DNA of 64,000 bases from Rickettsiales bacterium (GTDB lineage: Bacteria > Pseudomonadota > Alphaproteobacteria > Rickettsiales > Deianiraeaceae), in the NCBI GenBank assembly GCA_017444095.1, contig JAFSXM010000021.1:24140-88139 (forward strand), written 5' to 3'. A program made the position numbers and the translations under genes. The notes beneath the pieces were generated by a model that saw nothing but the letters and a program-made list of their open reading frames with translations, was not told the DNA's origin and searched no databases. Positions 1 to 9,182 of this stretch are shown one piece after another (position 1 is the stretch's first letter; each line of letters starts with the position of its first letter).

Positions 1-1130
1 TTGTCGCAAGTTTCAACTTGAAAAAGCTTACAAAAATCAATAACAATGGCATCACTAATTTTTGCTGTTTTTTCCATTAAACACTCTTCAAGTTTATTAC
101 AAACGGCAATCTGGTCTGACCGACATAGATAATGTAGCAACCTTTCAAAGTTAATAGGATAATTACAGGTAAAATCTGTTATATTGTTAATAGATTTGGT
201 CTCAAAACTAATAGTTTTTAATGATTGGAAATTTTGAAGAAAATAATTTTTTTCGCAGTATAAGACAATTTTTGCCATTTGACAACCCAATAAAGAAGCA
301 ATATAAGCACTAACGGCAAGTGAGGAATTGTATGCTGGTATAACCAATACAAATGGTTGTAGTTTTGTTTTATTGAAAATTTTAATAAAAAATGGTATAT
401 ATGCCAAAATATGCAATATGTTAACACCATCAATAAAGGCAACATTCATTTGCTCTTGAAGACTGCTATTTAAATATAATAGAGTTTGTAAATCAGTATC
501 TTTTACTTCATCTTTATCAATAGTGGCAAACACAACATTATCACTATAATTTGCGGATAAAAGTTCCATAGATGTAGCATCCACATTCTCATCCATCAAG
601 ACAAAGGATTGTAAATGTTTTTTTCCACTAACAGCAATAGCTGTTGAAACATATGATGATTTTTGCAATGACAAGTCCACAATGGTAGCTGTTTTACCAG
701 CTTTTGCCGACAGATAATCAATAAATTCAGCACATAAATAATATCCAAAATCCTCAATACAGCCAGAAGGCCCATATGTCCCACTGACAATATATTTCTG
801 TTTATCAAAATTGATTATATCAAACATTTCATCTTTGAAATCAAAACTGATATTTTCAGCAGAATTGTTTTTTTTACCAAATTTTGCAAATGCTTGGTTA
901 ATAAGTTTTTTTATATCAGTATCACTCATCTCATCATTGCAAAATATTTTTATTACCTCAAACAGAATATCTTTATAGGACAACTTTGATAAATATACTA
1001 TTTTCTCACTATTAAGTGTTGGAATATAACTTGGGACATATAGCCCATTTCTCATTCCTTTCATTGGTTTTAAGATTGCCTGTGTGAAATTAACAACATC
1101 ATTGGCATTTCTTGTATTAACAAAAAACAT
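1..1130 (-). CDS. Threonine synthase-like protein lacking catalytic motifs (3' end outside window)
   Basis: The frame is open from the ATG at 1130 to the window edge, 376 codons without a stop. The N-terminus (FVNTRNANDVVNFTQAIL, then GLYVPSYIP) follows the start of threonine synthase, which makes threonine from phosphohomoserine using PLP. Later segments also align: FIDGVNILHILAYIPFF with the family's NSANSINISRLLAQ, and FVLVIPAYNSSLAVSAYIAS with VVSVPSGNFGDLTAGLLAK. The motifs that make the enzyme work are gone. The PLP-lysine segment GPTLAFKD reads GPSGCIED, the phosphate-binding TSGDTG is not recognisable, and the SGNFGD loop is AYNSSL. The fold assignment is by eye; loss of activity is inferred from the missing lysine. 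Because the frame stays open it looks like a retained pseudoenzyme rather than debris. Confidence 0.72.
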   Translation of the reverse strand, partial: MFFVNTRNANDVVNFTQAILKPMKGMRNGLYVPSYIPTLNSEKIVYLSKLSYKDILFEVIKIFCNDEMSDTDIKKLINQAFAKFGKKNNSAENISFDFKDEMFDIINFDKQKYIVSGTYGPSGCIEDFGYYLCAEFIDYLSAKAGKTATIVDLSLQKSSYVSTAIAVSGKKHLQSFVLMDENVDATSMELLSANYSDNVVFATIDKDEVKDTDLQTLLYLNSSLQEQMNVAFIDGVNILHILAYIPFFIKIFNKTKLQPFVLVIPAYNSSLAVSAYIASLLGCQMAKIVLYCEKNYFLQNFQSLKTISFETKSINNITDFTCNYPINFERLLHYLCRSDQIAVCNKLEECLMEKTAKISDAIVIDFCKLFQVETCD

Positions 1131-1146
1131 AATGAATACAGCTTTG

Positions 1147-1219
1147 CAGGGGCAGTAGGATTCGAACCCACGACCGATGGTTTTGGAGACCACTACTCTA
1201 CCAACTGAGCTATACCCCT
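1147..1219 (-). tRNA. tRNA-Trp (anticodon CCA)
   Basis: Cloverleaf on the minus strand. The acceptor stem AGGGGTA pairs with TGCCCCT, the T arm contains GTTCGAATC, and the anticodon loop CTCCAAA gives CCA. The 3' CCA is not encoded. Confidence 0.95.
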
Positions 1220-1303
1220 ATCATTTAGATTGATGATTGAAGTATTTTTATTATCAAACAATAATTTTTCTTGCTTGAATAAAAAAAAAAGCATAATAAT
1301 AAC

Positions 1304-1894
1304 ATGGCAGATAAATTTAAAACAGGTAAATTATGTATATTACAGGATAAAACACAGCAACCGACAGATAGCGATGTGTACAATTTTTATTTCAGTGATC
1401 ATATGACCATCGTTATACGAAACGATAATAAGTCTATCATTGTTCTGCCACCATTTAAGTCGCGGGAAGCATATGGGGATAATTTTGATTTGACATCATA
1501 CCTTGCTGGAGAACAAATACCCTTGGCAAATCAATTAAAATCTTTCTTGTGGAGCACACATTTTTTTATACTTAAGCGTCAAGATGATGAATCTTTGTGT
1601 TCATCTTTTGATCAAAATACACATACCATTAATATACCACTCAAAGAACAAACAAAATATTGTGCAATCGATGTGAAGGCTCGTTCCTATGAAATGGAAC
1701 AGAGAGAAAACAACAAAATAATAATAACACCGTCCACAACACCACAAGAATTAGTGCAGCAATTGCCGAAATTACACACAAACATAAGACAAGCTATAGA
1801 ATTTGCAACAGAAGAAGATAAAGAATGTTGTAATTGTGGTGGTTGTCTTGATTTAACAAAATTAAAATTTTGGGAAGAAAATAAGGAAAAATAA
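1304..1894 (+). CDS. Unknown protein with C-terminal cysteine cluster
   Basis: A 196-residue soluble protein with no recognised domain, signal peptide or membrane segment. Near the C-terminus it has a tight cysteine cluster (CCNCGGC, about residues 175-181) followed by a short charged tail ending FWEENKEK. Similar cysteine clusters close three other unknown proteins in this window (2285-4024, 21192-22280, 54382-55443), which are otherwise unalike. It is followed by groES with a 73-base gap. An A10 run lies between a possible -35 (TTGCTT at 1271) and the start codon. The function is unknown. A metal site or a lipid-modified tail would both fit, and an effector role is only a guess. Confidence 0.75.
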   Translation: MADKFKTGKLCILQDKTQQPTDSDVYNFYFSDHMTIVIRNDNKSIIVLPPFKSREAYGDNFDLTSYLAGEQIPLANQLKSFLWSTHFFILKRQDDESLCSSFDQNTHTINIPLKEQTKYCAIDVKARSYEMEQRENNKIIITPSTTPQELVQQLPKLHTNIRQAIEFATEEDKECCNCGGCLDLTKLKFWEENKEK

Positions 1895-1967
1895 CAAAAG
1901 AATAATCTTGAAAAGAAAAATAATAATCTATATCTTCTTTTAGAAGATTAGTTTTAATATTTGTTTT

Positions 1968-2258
1968 ATGAAAATAAAGCCAATTCGTGATTATGTTTTG
2001 ATTAGAAGATTAGAAAGTGAAAGTAAAACATCAGGTGGTTTAATTATACCAGATACAGCAAAAGAAAAACCAATTCAGGGAATTGTTGTAGCTTGCGGTG
2101 AAGGCAAAATTGATGAAAATGGCAATTTAATCAAACCAGTTGTAAAAGAAGGAGATAGAGTTTTATTTACAAAATGGTCTGGAACGGATGTAAAAAACAG
2201 CAACGAGACACTTGTTGTAATGAAAGAAAGTGATATTATCGCCATTATTGAGGAATAA
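1968..2258 (+). CDS. groES: Co-chaperonin GroES
   Basis: 96 residues, full length for the 10-kDa co-chaperonin that caps GroEL. The N-terminus [14 protein letters not shown], the mobile-loop segment with SGGLIIP (residues about 23-29), and the C-terminal [10 protein letters not shown] are canonical. No groEL follows: 26 bases downstream lies the end of a convergent gene. GroEL must therefore be encoded elsewhere, which is unusual because groES-groEL is one of the most stable bacterial operons. Confidence 0.97.
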   Translation: MKIKPIRDYVLIRRLESESKTSGGLIIPDTAKEKPIQGIVVACGEGKIDENGNLIKPVVKEGDRVLFTKWSGTDVKNSNETLVVMKESDIIAIIEE

Positions 2259-2273
2259 TGGCCCCAATAAGAC

Positions 2274-2302
2274 AATACCATCAACTACAAAGTTGCGGTA
2301 TT
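2274..2302. terminator. Nested hairpin between convergent genes
   Basis: AATACC (2274-2279) pairs with GGTATT (2297-2302), and inside it CAACT pairs with AGTTG. It sits at the convergent ends of groES and the 2285-4024 gene. There is no strong T run, so a terminator role is only likely by position. Confidence 0.35.
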
Positions 2303-4024
2303 ATTTGCGTCGTTGCAACATCCAAATCTTCCAAGATTAATTAGTCCAAGTGTTGCAATATTCCAGAAAATTTTGTCCTTCAGCGGTTCTTCGTCTAACC
2401 AGAATGGCCGGCGAGTAGTTTTGGTATTTTCTGTATCATCTTCAATTATAGTTATGTTTTCTTCTTTCTGTGTTTCAACATCAGACCGCATTTCTGGATG
2501 TTCATTTTCTTCTTTCTGTGGTTCAACATCTAACTTCAATTCTGGATGTTTTGTGAGTATATCATTAACCGCAAAGTCATCCGCCAAGCAATGATTTTTT
2601 TGCATTAAAACAAATTGTGTTTTTTCATATTCTTTTAACTTATTTATGTTTTCCTCATAATTTTTATCTTTTTTGTCTGCTGTCTCGGCGAAAAATTCAC
2701 TTAAAAGCATACCGGTCATTTTATACCCAGCACCATCATCCGTTAGCTCTTGTACATAAATAAATGGTAAACCTTTGGACATTTGGATATTAATTATCTT
2801 AATACATTCCTTGCCATATGTTGATTTTAAATCTGTAGACATACCATGAAATTCATTGTCTTCTTTCATTATTACCAGCGATTTAACTGGAAATACATAT
2901 TGTAGTTCATCATGATATGTTTCTTCTTTATCAGAGAACAAAATGCATTCATTATATAATAATGGTTTTGATAAATTGAAATTCCAGATATCCAACATAG
3001 CTCTACCGTTTACATATAAAAAAACATCATCATTCTTATATTTAATGTCTATTGTCCTAAATTGATATTCACCATCTTTCTTTTTGTTCTCATTACATAG
3101 AGTACGCCAAGTATCTTGCAATTCCTGTAATCGATTGGTTATATTTTGATCGACTTCGAACAATTTCATTATATCTTCCTTCTTGTAAAAAGCATTCTTA
3201 GAAATTTTTTCTTTAATATCATCCATAAGCTTATTTGTGATAGTTTCTTTGTTTACATCAAATGGCCATTCTTGCAAGTTTGACAAAAAAGAATTAAGCC
3301 GTCCTTCCAGTCCATCATTAGTATTGTTTTTCACTAATGAATGATTTTTTATCATCAGATTTATCTTTTCTGTCAATAATAACACTATTCCTAGTTGTTG
3401 TATATCACGTTTTATTCCATTATTCTGGATATAACTAACCAATTGTTCTATACAATATAATATATTATCTGTATCTGCAATTAAATGCTCAATTGGCTTG
3501 TCTATTCCACTATTTATATCCACATTATGCAATATCTTTAATGTTTCCTGTTGGTCAAAACTTTTACCCGTACTTTTATTTTTCTCCAATAAGTCCTGAT
3601 TGAGTATGTTTCCATCTTCATCAAAAAGTAAACAATTCTGACAAATATTTATATCTCTTTTACCATAAATTTTGCTATTTAATTTTTCAGTATCGTATAT
3701 AAAACCAAATTTGCCAGTATAATATCCATTATGAGTAATACCGTTACCATCAAACGAACGTATGCTTGATGATTTAAAACCACGAATAACATTACCAATA
3801 CCATATTCTAATGACTTTTTGGATATTAAATCATAATTATCATCAATATATTTACTGTTAATATCTCTATAATAGCTTACAACAATAACATTAGCTGTTT
3901 TCTGTTTATGTTTACCATCATATCTATATTTTGTCGTATATTGATATTTTTTAAAAATTTCTTTTGGTGGTAATATTTGTATGGTAGGTATATTTAGCTT
4001 ATCATCTACACACTTCTCATTCAT
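2285..4024 (-). CDS. Large unknown protein with internal 16-residue repeat and CC tail
   Basis: 579 residues, mostly hydrophilic, with no recognisable domain or signal peptide. Around residues 493-525 there is a tandem repeat of about 16 residues (HPELKLDVEPQKEEN, then HPEMRSDVETQKEEN), visible in the DNA as two copies of a 48-base unit near 2455-2550. The C-terminus has a short hydrophobic stretch (FWNIATLGLINLGRFG) and then a CC pair ten residues from the end. The gene lies downstream of virB8-virB9 on the same strand, in a place where virB10 could have been expected, but it does not resemble VirB10. A secreted substrate of the type IV system is possible but unproven. Confidence 0.75.
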   Translation of the reverse strand: MNEKCVDDKLNIPTIQILPPKEIFKKYQYTTKYRYDGKHKQKTANVIVVSYYRDINSKYIDDNYDLISKKSLEYGIGNVIRGFKSSSIRSFDGNGITHNGYYTGKFGFIYDTEKLNSKIYGKRDINICQNCLLFDEDGNILNQDLLEKNKSTGKSFDQQETLKILHNVDINSGIDKPIEHLIADTDNILYCIEQLVSYIQNNGIKRDIQQLGIVLLLTEKINLMIKNHSLVKNNTNDGLEGRLNSFLSNLQEWPFDVNKETITNKLMDDIKEKISKNAFYKKEDIMKLFEVDQNITNRLQELQDTWRTLCNENKKKDGEYQFRTIDIKYKNDDVFLYVNGRAMLDIWNFNLSKPLLYNECILFSDKEETYHDELQYVFPVKSLVIMKEDNEFHGMSTDLKSTYGKECIKIINIQMSKGLPFIYVQELTDDGAGYKMTGMLLSEFFAETADKKDKNYEENINKLKEYEKTQFVLMQKNHCLADDFAVNDILTKHPELKLDVEPQKEENEHPEMRSDVETQKEENITIIEDDTENTKTTRRPFWLDEEPLKDKIFWNIATLGLINLGRFGCCNDANNTATL

Positions 4025-4069
4025 TTACATAACGATATTATAATATAAATTTTCGTCAACAATGCAATC

Positions 4070-4903
4070 TTACTTCTTGCCATCGGCTAAATTTCTGGCA
4101 AGACCTCGTAATGTCTCATTAAAAACACATACCGTTTCACTTCCATTTCTTAGTGTGAAAACGGCATTTGTGCCCTCTACCATAAAGTATTGATTAACTA
4201 TACGATAGTTAACTGGGCTTTCATTTCCATCACTATCAACACTAAAAGTAGCAGGTATAATACCACCTTCACGAAATTCAAAATAAGTAAATCTCCCATC
4301 ATCAAAAATCTTTATTGGTGTAATGCTTATGTCTCCACTAACTGTATAGTTAAAATTATATTTATCAGCACTCGCTAAGTCTGGCACTTTACTTGTATTA
4401 TATTGAATAATAGAACCATTAGCACTTGCATTCCCATTATCATTCCTTTTAGGATTTGTATATCTAAATTTAATATTATAAGGAACATCTTTATCAATGG
4501 CACCATTCGCAGTCCTTGGGTGCATTTCAAAATAATATGTCCTTCTATTAGTCATAACCGTCATTGTTGTCTCGGCATCTTCAATAACTGGTGTAAGCAA
4601 CATCATATTCACCATTGTTGTTATAGACCAAGCATTTGGCTTTGGAAGATAAATAGTTTCAATCTTCTCATCACTTGCAAATTCAATCTGAACCGGATGT
4701 TGATAATACCCTTCAAAATAATAAATACCATTTGTTCTGTAAAGCCAAGTTTTAAAATGTCCATCAGAACCTGTCCTTTGTGGATATATGGTTGCAGATA
4801 TTGATATATTGGTAAAATAAAATAGATATAAAGACAAGTTAATTAAAAGCAATGTCAAAACATATGCACTTTTTTTCACCATCACCATATATCTGTTTTG
4901 CAA
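4070..4903 (-). CDS. virB9: Type IV secretion protein VirB9
   Basis: 277 residues with an N-terminal hydrophobic export segment (about residues 10-35). VirB9 forms the outer-membrane core complex with VirB7 and VirB10. The N-terminal domain contains the DEKIETIYL and AWSI segments, and MTNRRTYYFEM matches the conserved TxRRxYxF strand. The C-terminal domain has RFTYFEF, IPATFSVDSDGNE and VNYRIVNQYFMVEG, typical of the TraO-like region. It starts 6 bases after virB8, so the two are probably co-transcribed. A start at Met6 or Met8 would also give an export signal. virB10, virB11 and virD4 are not in the window. Confidence 0.9.
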   Translation of the reverse strand: MQNRYMVMVKKSAYVLTLLLINLSLYLFYFTNISISATIYPQRTGSDGHFKTWLYRTNGIYYFEGYYQHPVQIEFASDEKIETIYLPKPNAWSITTMVNMMLLTPVIEDAETTMTVMTNRRTYYFEMHPRTANGAIDKDVPYNIKFRYTNPKRNDNGNASANGSIIQYNTSKVPDLASADKYNFNYTVSGDISITPIKIFDDGRFTYFEFREGGIIPATFSVDSDGNESPVNYRIVNQYFMVEGTNAVFTLRNGSETVCVFNETLRGLARNLADGKK

Positions 4904-4909
4904 ACAATC

Positions 4910-5626
4910 TTATTCTTTAATTTCAACTTTTGAATAGTCATAAACCTTAAAATCAATAGCTTGATTGGTTTCCATAATTTTTCCTCTGTTTAAAGAAAAA
5001 GTTATTTGCACTCTATATCGTTTTTTTATCTCACTTTGATTTGAAAATATCCTTGCGGTAAAAATAACATTAGCAATATTAGGTTGAGACTTACTGATGA
5101 TTGAGTAAACTTTATCAGTTAACATACTTTGTTGACTTAAAAAATCAATTTTTTCTATACTAATATCCTTTTGTTGATTAGATAATAACAAAGATAAATC
5201 GCCGTAATCATCTCTGTAAACACCATCAATATATTTTTGATACACGGAACTACTTGAAGTATTTTTGATAATTTGTGCTTTCTCATGCAACATATGCATA
5301 GCTGATTTATTATTTTTATTAAAATTCAGTTTTTCCATATTTTCAATATACTTAGTTATTAGAAATTTATACAAAAAGCCATCAACTCTTTCATTGATAT
5401 TAAATTGTTGTAGCTTTAATGATAGCCCTGCATTACGATTTGTATAAACTACATATTGTTTAACATCATCTTTGGTGTTATAAAATATTTTAAGAACAGA
5501 AAATACTTGAAATAAACAAAATATAAGCACAGCAAATATAGCTATAAATATATTTCTATCTCTTGCACAACGAATATAAATTGCATCATACCATTTCAAT
5601 GCATCATTATAATAGTCTTTATCCAC
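4910..5626 (-). CDS. virB8: Type IV secretion protein VirB8
   Basis: 238 residues. A short cytoplasmic N-terminus (DYYNDALKWYDAIYIRCARDR) is followed by one membrane helix (about residues 26-46), then a periplasmic domain with the VVYTNRN and RYRVQITFSLNRG segments expected of VirB8. VirB8 is an inner-membrane scaffold linking the channel to the outer-membrane core. It is followed immediately by virB9, the usual order. The sequence is divergent, so the call rests on topology, size and neighbour. Confidence 0.82.
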   Translation of the reverse strand: MDKDYYNDALKWYDAIYIRCARDRNIFIAIFAVLIFCLFQVFSVLKIFYNTKDDVKQYVVYTNRNAGLSLKLQQFNINERVDGFLYKFLITKYIENMEKLNFNKNNKSAMHMLHEKAQIIKNTSSSSVYQKYIDGVYRDDYGDLSLLLSNQQKDISIEKIDFLSQQSMLTDKVYSIISKSQPNIANVIFTARIFSNQSEIKKRYRVQITFSLNRGKIMETNQAIDFKVYDYSKVEIKE

Positions 5627-5668
5627 AGAATGAAAGAACCTTGGTATTTTTTAAATTCAAGAAAATAT

Positions 5669-5745
5669 TGGTGGAGACAGAGGGATTCGAACCCTCGACC
5701 TCCTGCTTGCAAAGCAGGCGTTCTAACCAACTGAACTATGTCCCC
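5669..5745 (-). tRNA. tRNA-Ala (anticodon TGC)
   Basis: Acceptor stem GGGGACA pairs with TGTCTCC. The anticodon stem CCTGC/GCAGG holds loop TTTGCAA, giving TGC. The 3' CCA is encoded. Confidence 0.95.
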
Positions 5746-5890
5746 TGCTTGGAATAACATTCGTAGCACATAAAGCAATTTTTAATTTTCAAGAGATTTT
5801 AGTTTAACCATGCTCTATTACCATAAATCTTTGATAGTTCACCACACATACAATCTATATTGGCTCAATACAATAAGCTAATCATTTATT

Positions 5891-6829
5891 TTATAATTTT
5901 TTATGCGAATAAACAATAGATATTGCATTGGCAATCAAAATTATAATCGTGCTAATTGCCTGTTTTTCAGTAATTATTTCTCCAAGAACAATACCGCTAA
6001 TAATAATTGCAAAAATAATTCTTGTAAAGCGAATTGGCTGTAAAGAAGCAACATTTGAAAATTTACAAGATAAATACACTCCACCACTTTCCATTATGTC
6101 AAATATTGCAATCAACACAGCACACTTGATATAATTGATATTAAACTCTTTGCAAAATGGATTAAAAGTTGATAACAATATTTTTGTATTAAATCCAGAT
6201 AGCAAAAAAACTACAATTCCAAGAATAATTGCATTTGTAAATAATGCAAAAACTATTGGTCTAAAATCTAAAAATTTTTTCTGTAAAATTACACCAATTG
6301 GCAAAATAATAGAATTAGCAAAAATAAAAATTATACCAATACCAGTATTGCCAAGCCTAAAATCTCCAATAGTAGCATATACTACGGCCGTAATGCAGGC
6401 TAAAAGAGACAATGCTGTTATTTTGTTAAAGTCTTTTTCCTTCAATATTATTTTTCCAAAAAAACACATCCACAATGGAACCAATAACATAATTAATGCA
6501 CCAGTGTTAACCGGTGTTGTTTGTAGACCGGTATTGTATAGCACAATATCAGCTGAATATAGCATAGCTAATAGTAAAATTATGAGTATTTTTTTTGTTA
6601 TATGTTTAGATTTAACAAATGAAATTAGATACTTAATAGAAAATGGTAATAAAATTATAATAGATGCAATACAACGAATTAATATAACTTCATATAAACC
6701 AATATTGAGGTTTGTAGTGTAATATTTTATAAATGTTCCTTGTAAAGCATTGCCAAAACTACCGATTAAGGCAATTAAACAGGCAAACAAAAATCCTTTT
6801 TTTATTGTCATAAACCTTGTGTTTGCCAC
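5891..6829 (-). CDS. EamA/DMT-family transporter
   Basis: 312 residues with about ten predicted membrane helices in two repeated halves, the layout of the drug/metabolite transporter superfamily. The start has the family look (ALIGSFGNALQGTFIKYY, then EVILIRC), and the second half ends with IIFAIIISGIVLGEIITEKQ. Members in rickettsial bacteria include importers of S-adenosylmethionine and exporters of other metabolites. The substrate cannot be read from the sequence. It lies 17 bases downstream of the RNase D gene and may share its transcript. Confidence 0.85.
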   Translation of the reverse strand: MANTRFMTIKKGFLFACLIALIGSFGNALQGTFIKYYTTNLNIGLYEVILIRCIASIIILLPFSIKYLISFVKSKHITKKILIILLLAMLYSADIVLYNTGLQTTPVNTGALIMLLVPLWMCFFGKIILKEKDFNKITALSLLACITAVVYATIGDFRLGNTGIGIIFIFANSIILPIGVILQKKFLDFRPIVFALFTNAIILGIVVFLLSGFNTKILLSTFNPFCKEFNINYIKCAVLIAIFDIMESGGVYLSCKFSNVASLQPIRFTRIIFAIIISGIVLGEIITEKQAISTIIILIANAISIVYSHKKL

Positions 6830-6846
6830 ATATGTTTGCTATTTAT

Positions 6847-7494
6847 CTAATGTCTATTTTCATCACGACATCTAAATAAATCCTCTTCAAAACCCATAAT
6901 ATCTGCCGTGCAAATATTATCTACGAATTGCATAAATTTTAATGCAATCTCATATCTGCCACTTTTTTTCAACATATCGCTTAACACATTTCTTAATTCA
7001 TGTAAATAAATTACATCATTTGCAGCATAAGATTTTTGTGCATTGCTTAACTCGTCAGCCCCCCAATAGCTACATTGTTGTTCTTTTTTTAATTCAACAT
7101 GCAAAAGTTCACTAACAAGAGTTTTTAAACTATGACTATCTGTATATGTTCTTGCAAAACGAGAGGCAATTTTTGTGCAAAAAATGTTCTTTATACTTTC
7201 GATACCAAGATATTTCCTCATTATTGCGATATCAAATCGTGCATAATGAAAAATTTTCTGTCTATTTTCATCAAGCAAAAACTTTTTTAGATTTTTACAA
7301 GAATAATCATAGCTACTTGCTGGAAAATGCACTAAGTAAACATTATCACTTTCATCGCGAATTTGTATTACACACAACCTATCTCTAATATTGTATTTTA
7401 GCCCCATTGCCTCCGTATCAATAGCAATAGAACCTTTTAAATCAACATTATCAGGCAAATCATTGACAAAATATTTTGTTTTTATGTTTTCCAT
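6847..7494 (-). CDS. rnd: Ribonuclease D-type 3'-5' exonuclease
   Basis: 215 residues, the short form without HRDC domains that is usual in alphaproteobacteria. DEDDy catalytic residues are visible: AIDTEAMGL (Exo I, residues about 24-32), HYARFDIAIM (Exo II) and YAANDVIYL (Exo III). It trims the 3' ends of tRNA and other small RNAs in the cytoplasm. The EamA gene follows after 17 bases. Confidence 0.92.
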   Translation of the reverse strand: MENIKTKYFVNDLPDNVDLKGSIAIDTEAMGLKYNIRDRLCVIQIRDESDNVYLVHFPASSYDYSCKNLKKFLLDENRQKIFHYARFDIAIMRKYLGIESIKNIFCTKIASRFARTYTDSHSLKTLVSELLHVELKKEQQCSYWGADELSNAQKSYAANDVIYLHELRNVLSDMLKKSGRYEIALKFMQFVDNICTADIMGFEEDLFRCRDENRH

Positions 7495-7805
7495 ATATTG
7501 ATATAAACTTATTATAACTGGCGAGTTATGTGTTTATAAATGTAATTGTCAAGGAGGTTTGTTTTATGTCAGCTCCGTTTAAATAAACTCTTGATAAATC
7601 AAATAAATGGTTTTTTTTGAAAACCAACTTATGTCAGTATTGAGATATACAATAATCTTTTCCAAACAATACCTTTATAAGGTTTAACTTGCATATTTAT
7701 GATATAAAAAAAACAAGAATTTGTCTAAACCGAGCATTGATATTGTTCCGCTATTGCATTATAATATCACTTTTGTATAATGAAAATGTTTAATATATTA
7801 AATAT
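7495..7805. other. 311-base intergenic region with a mini-ORF and small hairpins
   Basis: No ordinary gene is seen. An unusually good ribosome-binding site (AAGGAGG, 7551-7557) stands 8 bases before an ATG (7566) that opens only six codons (MSAPFK, stop at 7584-7586). Two small hairpins follow: GGTTTT/AAAACC (7609-7625) and ACCTT/AAGGT (7671-7683). A sigma70-like promoter for the next gene lies at 7737-7765. The mini-ORF could be a leader peptide or a remnant of a lost gene. Confidence 0.45.
7737..7765 (+). promoter_or_regulatory. Sigma70-type promoter of the kinase-like gene
   Basis: TTGATA (7737-7742), a 17-base spacer, then a perfect TATAAT (7760-7765). It is 40 bases upstream of the ATG at 7806. 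Confidence 0.7.
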
Positions 7806-9182
7806 ATGCAAGCTTGTGTCGAAAAACATAAGAAAAAAGATAAAGATTGGTATGTGTGTAAAATATGTGCATATGCCATCGACAACTATCCTTCAATCTT
7901 AAAAAGAATGTCGAGTGTGGAATTATATTATTTATGTGAAAACTTTCTCGCACGAGATAAATACAATAATCAAAAAAGAACTCTGCAAGAAACAGCAGAT
8001 AAACTAATATCTTTTGCGAAAGGTGAATGTGTTGATGTTGATGATGTTAAGCAATTAAAATCAGTTAATTTTCAACCATTCGAACAAGAGGCAAAAAAAG
8101 AAGATGATATAGAAAAACAACATATGAATAACCGCGAGAACACAACTCAGACAAAAAAACTCGGTCAAGGTCAATTTTCCAAAATTTATGCATTTAATAA
8201 AAAAAACATATTAAAAACTAAACATAACAATAAACAATTAGCCATTAACTTATCAACAGATAATAAGATCGACCACCTTGGATATCGTAGTGAAAAAATT
8301 TGTATCAAAATTTTACTTTCATTGTTTGCCAGACAGACAAAGTATTACACGGATTTTATAATGAAAACAGTAAAAGGTGATAAAAAAATAAACGAAAATC
8401 ATATAATCTATCAAGATGAAGAATATTGTGACCATATAATAAATGCTGAATTTCAGAATATTTCTAATAACGAGAAACATAAAGAAATTGCAAGAGAATT
8501 TTTGTTTTCCGCGTTCGACCATATTCATATTGATGAAATTAAGAAAGCTGGCTTTTGGTTAACAACAAATGGTTTGGAATTTGATCAACCTCTCCGTAAG
8601 AACAGACTTCTTGATAAGAATGGCAAAATAATTGATATCGACCTATCACCATTAGAACCAATGACAAAAGAGCATTTTCATGAATTATTTCAATTTGTAA
8701 CGAAATCGAAGCAAGTTGATTGTTCTGCGATATATTCTAACTTAAAGAAAAACTTAACAATAAGCCCAAAACTTATCGCGTATCACGCTCTTAATGAGCT
8801 AAAAAAATACGATTTTAAAGATTTCAATGACGACAAACATGCTAATTGCATTAAGGATACATTAAAAACATATCAAAGGTTATTATCTGCAACAAAAGAG
8901 AATTTCAAAGAGATTGATACAGATATCGTGAAAATATGCGAAAAGCAGTTAACGATATATAATGAGTATCTTGAGAAGATAGATAAATATACTTTAAAAG
9001 ATTTTGAAAATGATTTTCAACAAGAACAGAAACAAATTACGTCAAAAATAAATCAATATTATCCAATGGAAGGAATTATAAAAGGTAAAACAAAAAAACC
9101 AGAACCAATACCATTAAAAGGCTGTAATAACAATGTTGCAAAAAATCAGTCTTTAAAAGAAGGGAAAGAAATAAATGGTTAA
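7806..9182 (+). CDS. Unknown protein with protein-kinase-like motifs
   Basis: 458 residues. The region around residues 118-135 (KLGQGQFSKIYAF, then ILKTKH) resembles the glycine-rich loop and the lysine strand of a protein kinase. Near residues 268-285, LLDKNGKIIDIDLSPLEP resembles the metal-binding region of atypical kinases, where an aspartate follows a short hairpin. A clear HRD motif is not seen, so activity is uncertain. Residues 1-115 and the C-terminal third look helical and charged. A kinase fold in a bacterium with VirB genes suggests a possible injected effector, but there is no direct evidence. The gene has its own promoter and converges with the YdcF gene, overlapping it by 4 bases. 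Confidence 0.6.
   Translation: MQACVEKHKKKDKDWYVCKICAYAIDNYPSILKRMSSVELYYLCENFLARDKYNNQKRTLQETADKLISFAKGECVDVDDVKQLKSVNFQPFEQEAKKEDDIEKQHMNNRENTTQTKKLGQGQFSKIYAFNKKNILKTKHNNKQLAINLSTDNKIDHLGYRSEKICIKILLSLFARQTKYYTDFIMKTVKGDKKINENHIIYQDEEYCDHIINAEFQNISNNEKHKEIAREFLFSAFDHIHIDEIKKAGFWLTTNGLEFDQPLRKNRLLDKNGKIIDIDLSPLEPMTKEHFHELFQFVTKSKQVDCSAIYSNLKKNLTISPKLIAYHALNELKKYDFKDFNDDKHANCIKDTLKTYQRLLSATKENFKEIDTDIVKICEKQLTIYNEYLEKIDKYTLKDFENDFQQEQKQITSKINQYYPMEGIIKGKTKKPEPIPLKGCNNNVAKNQSLKEGKEING

Noticed and set aside
218..808. Two short minus-strand frames at the left end
   Set aside because: They are other frames of the threonine-synthase-like gene, whose frame is open across the whole region.
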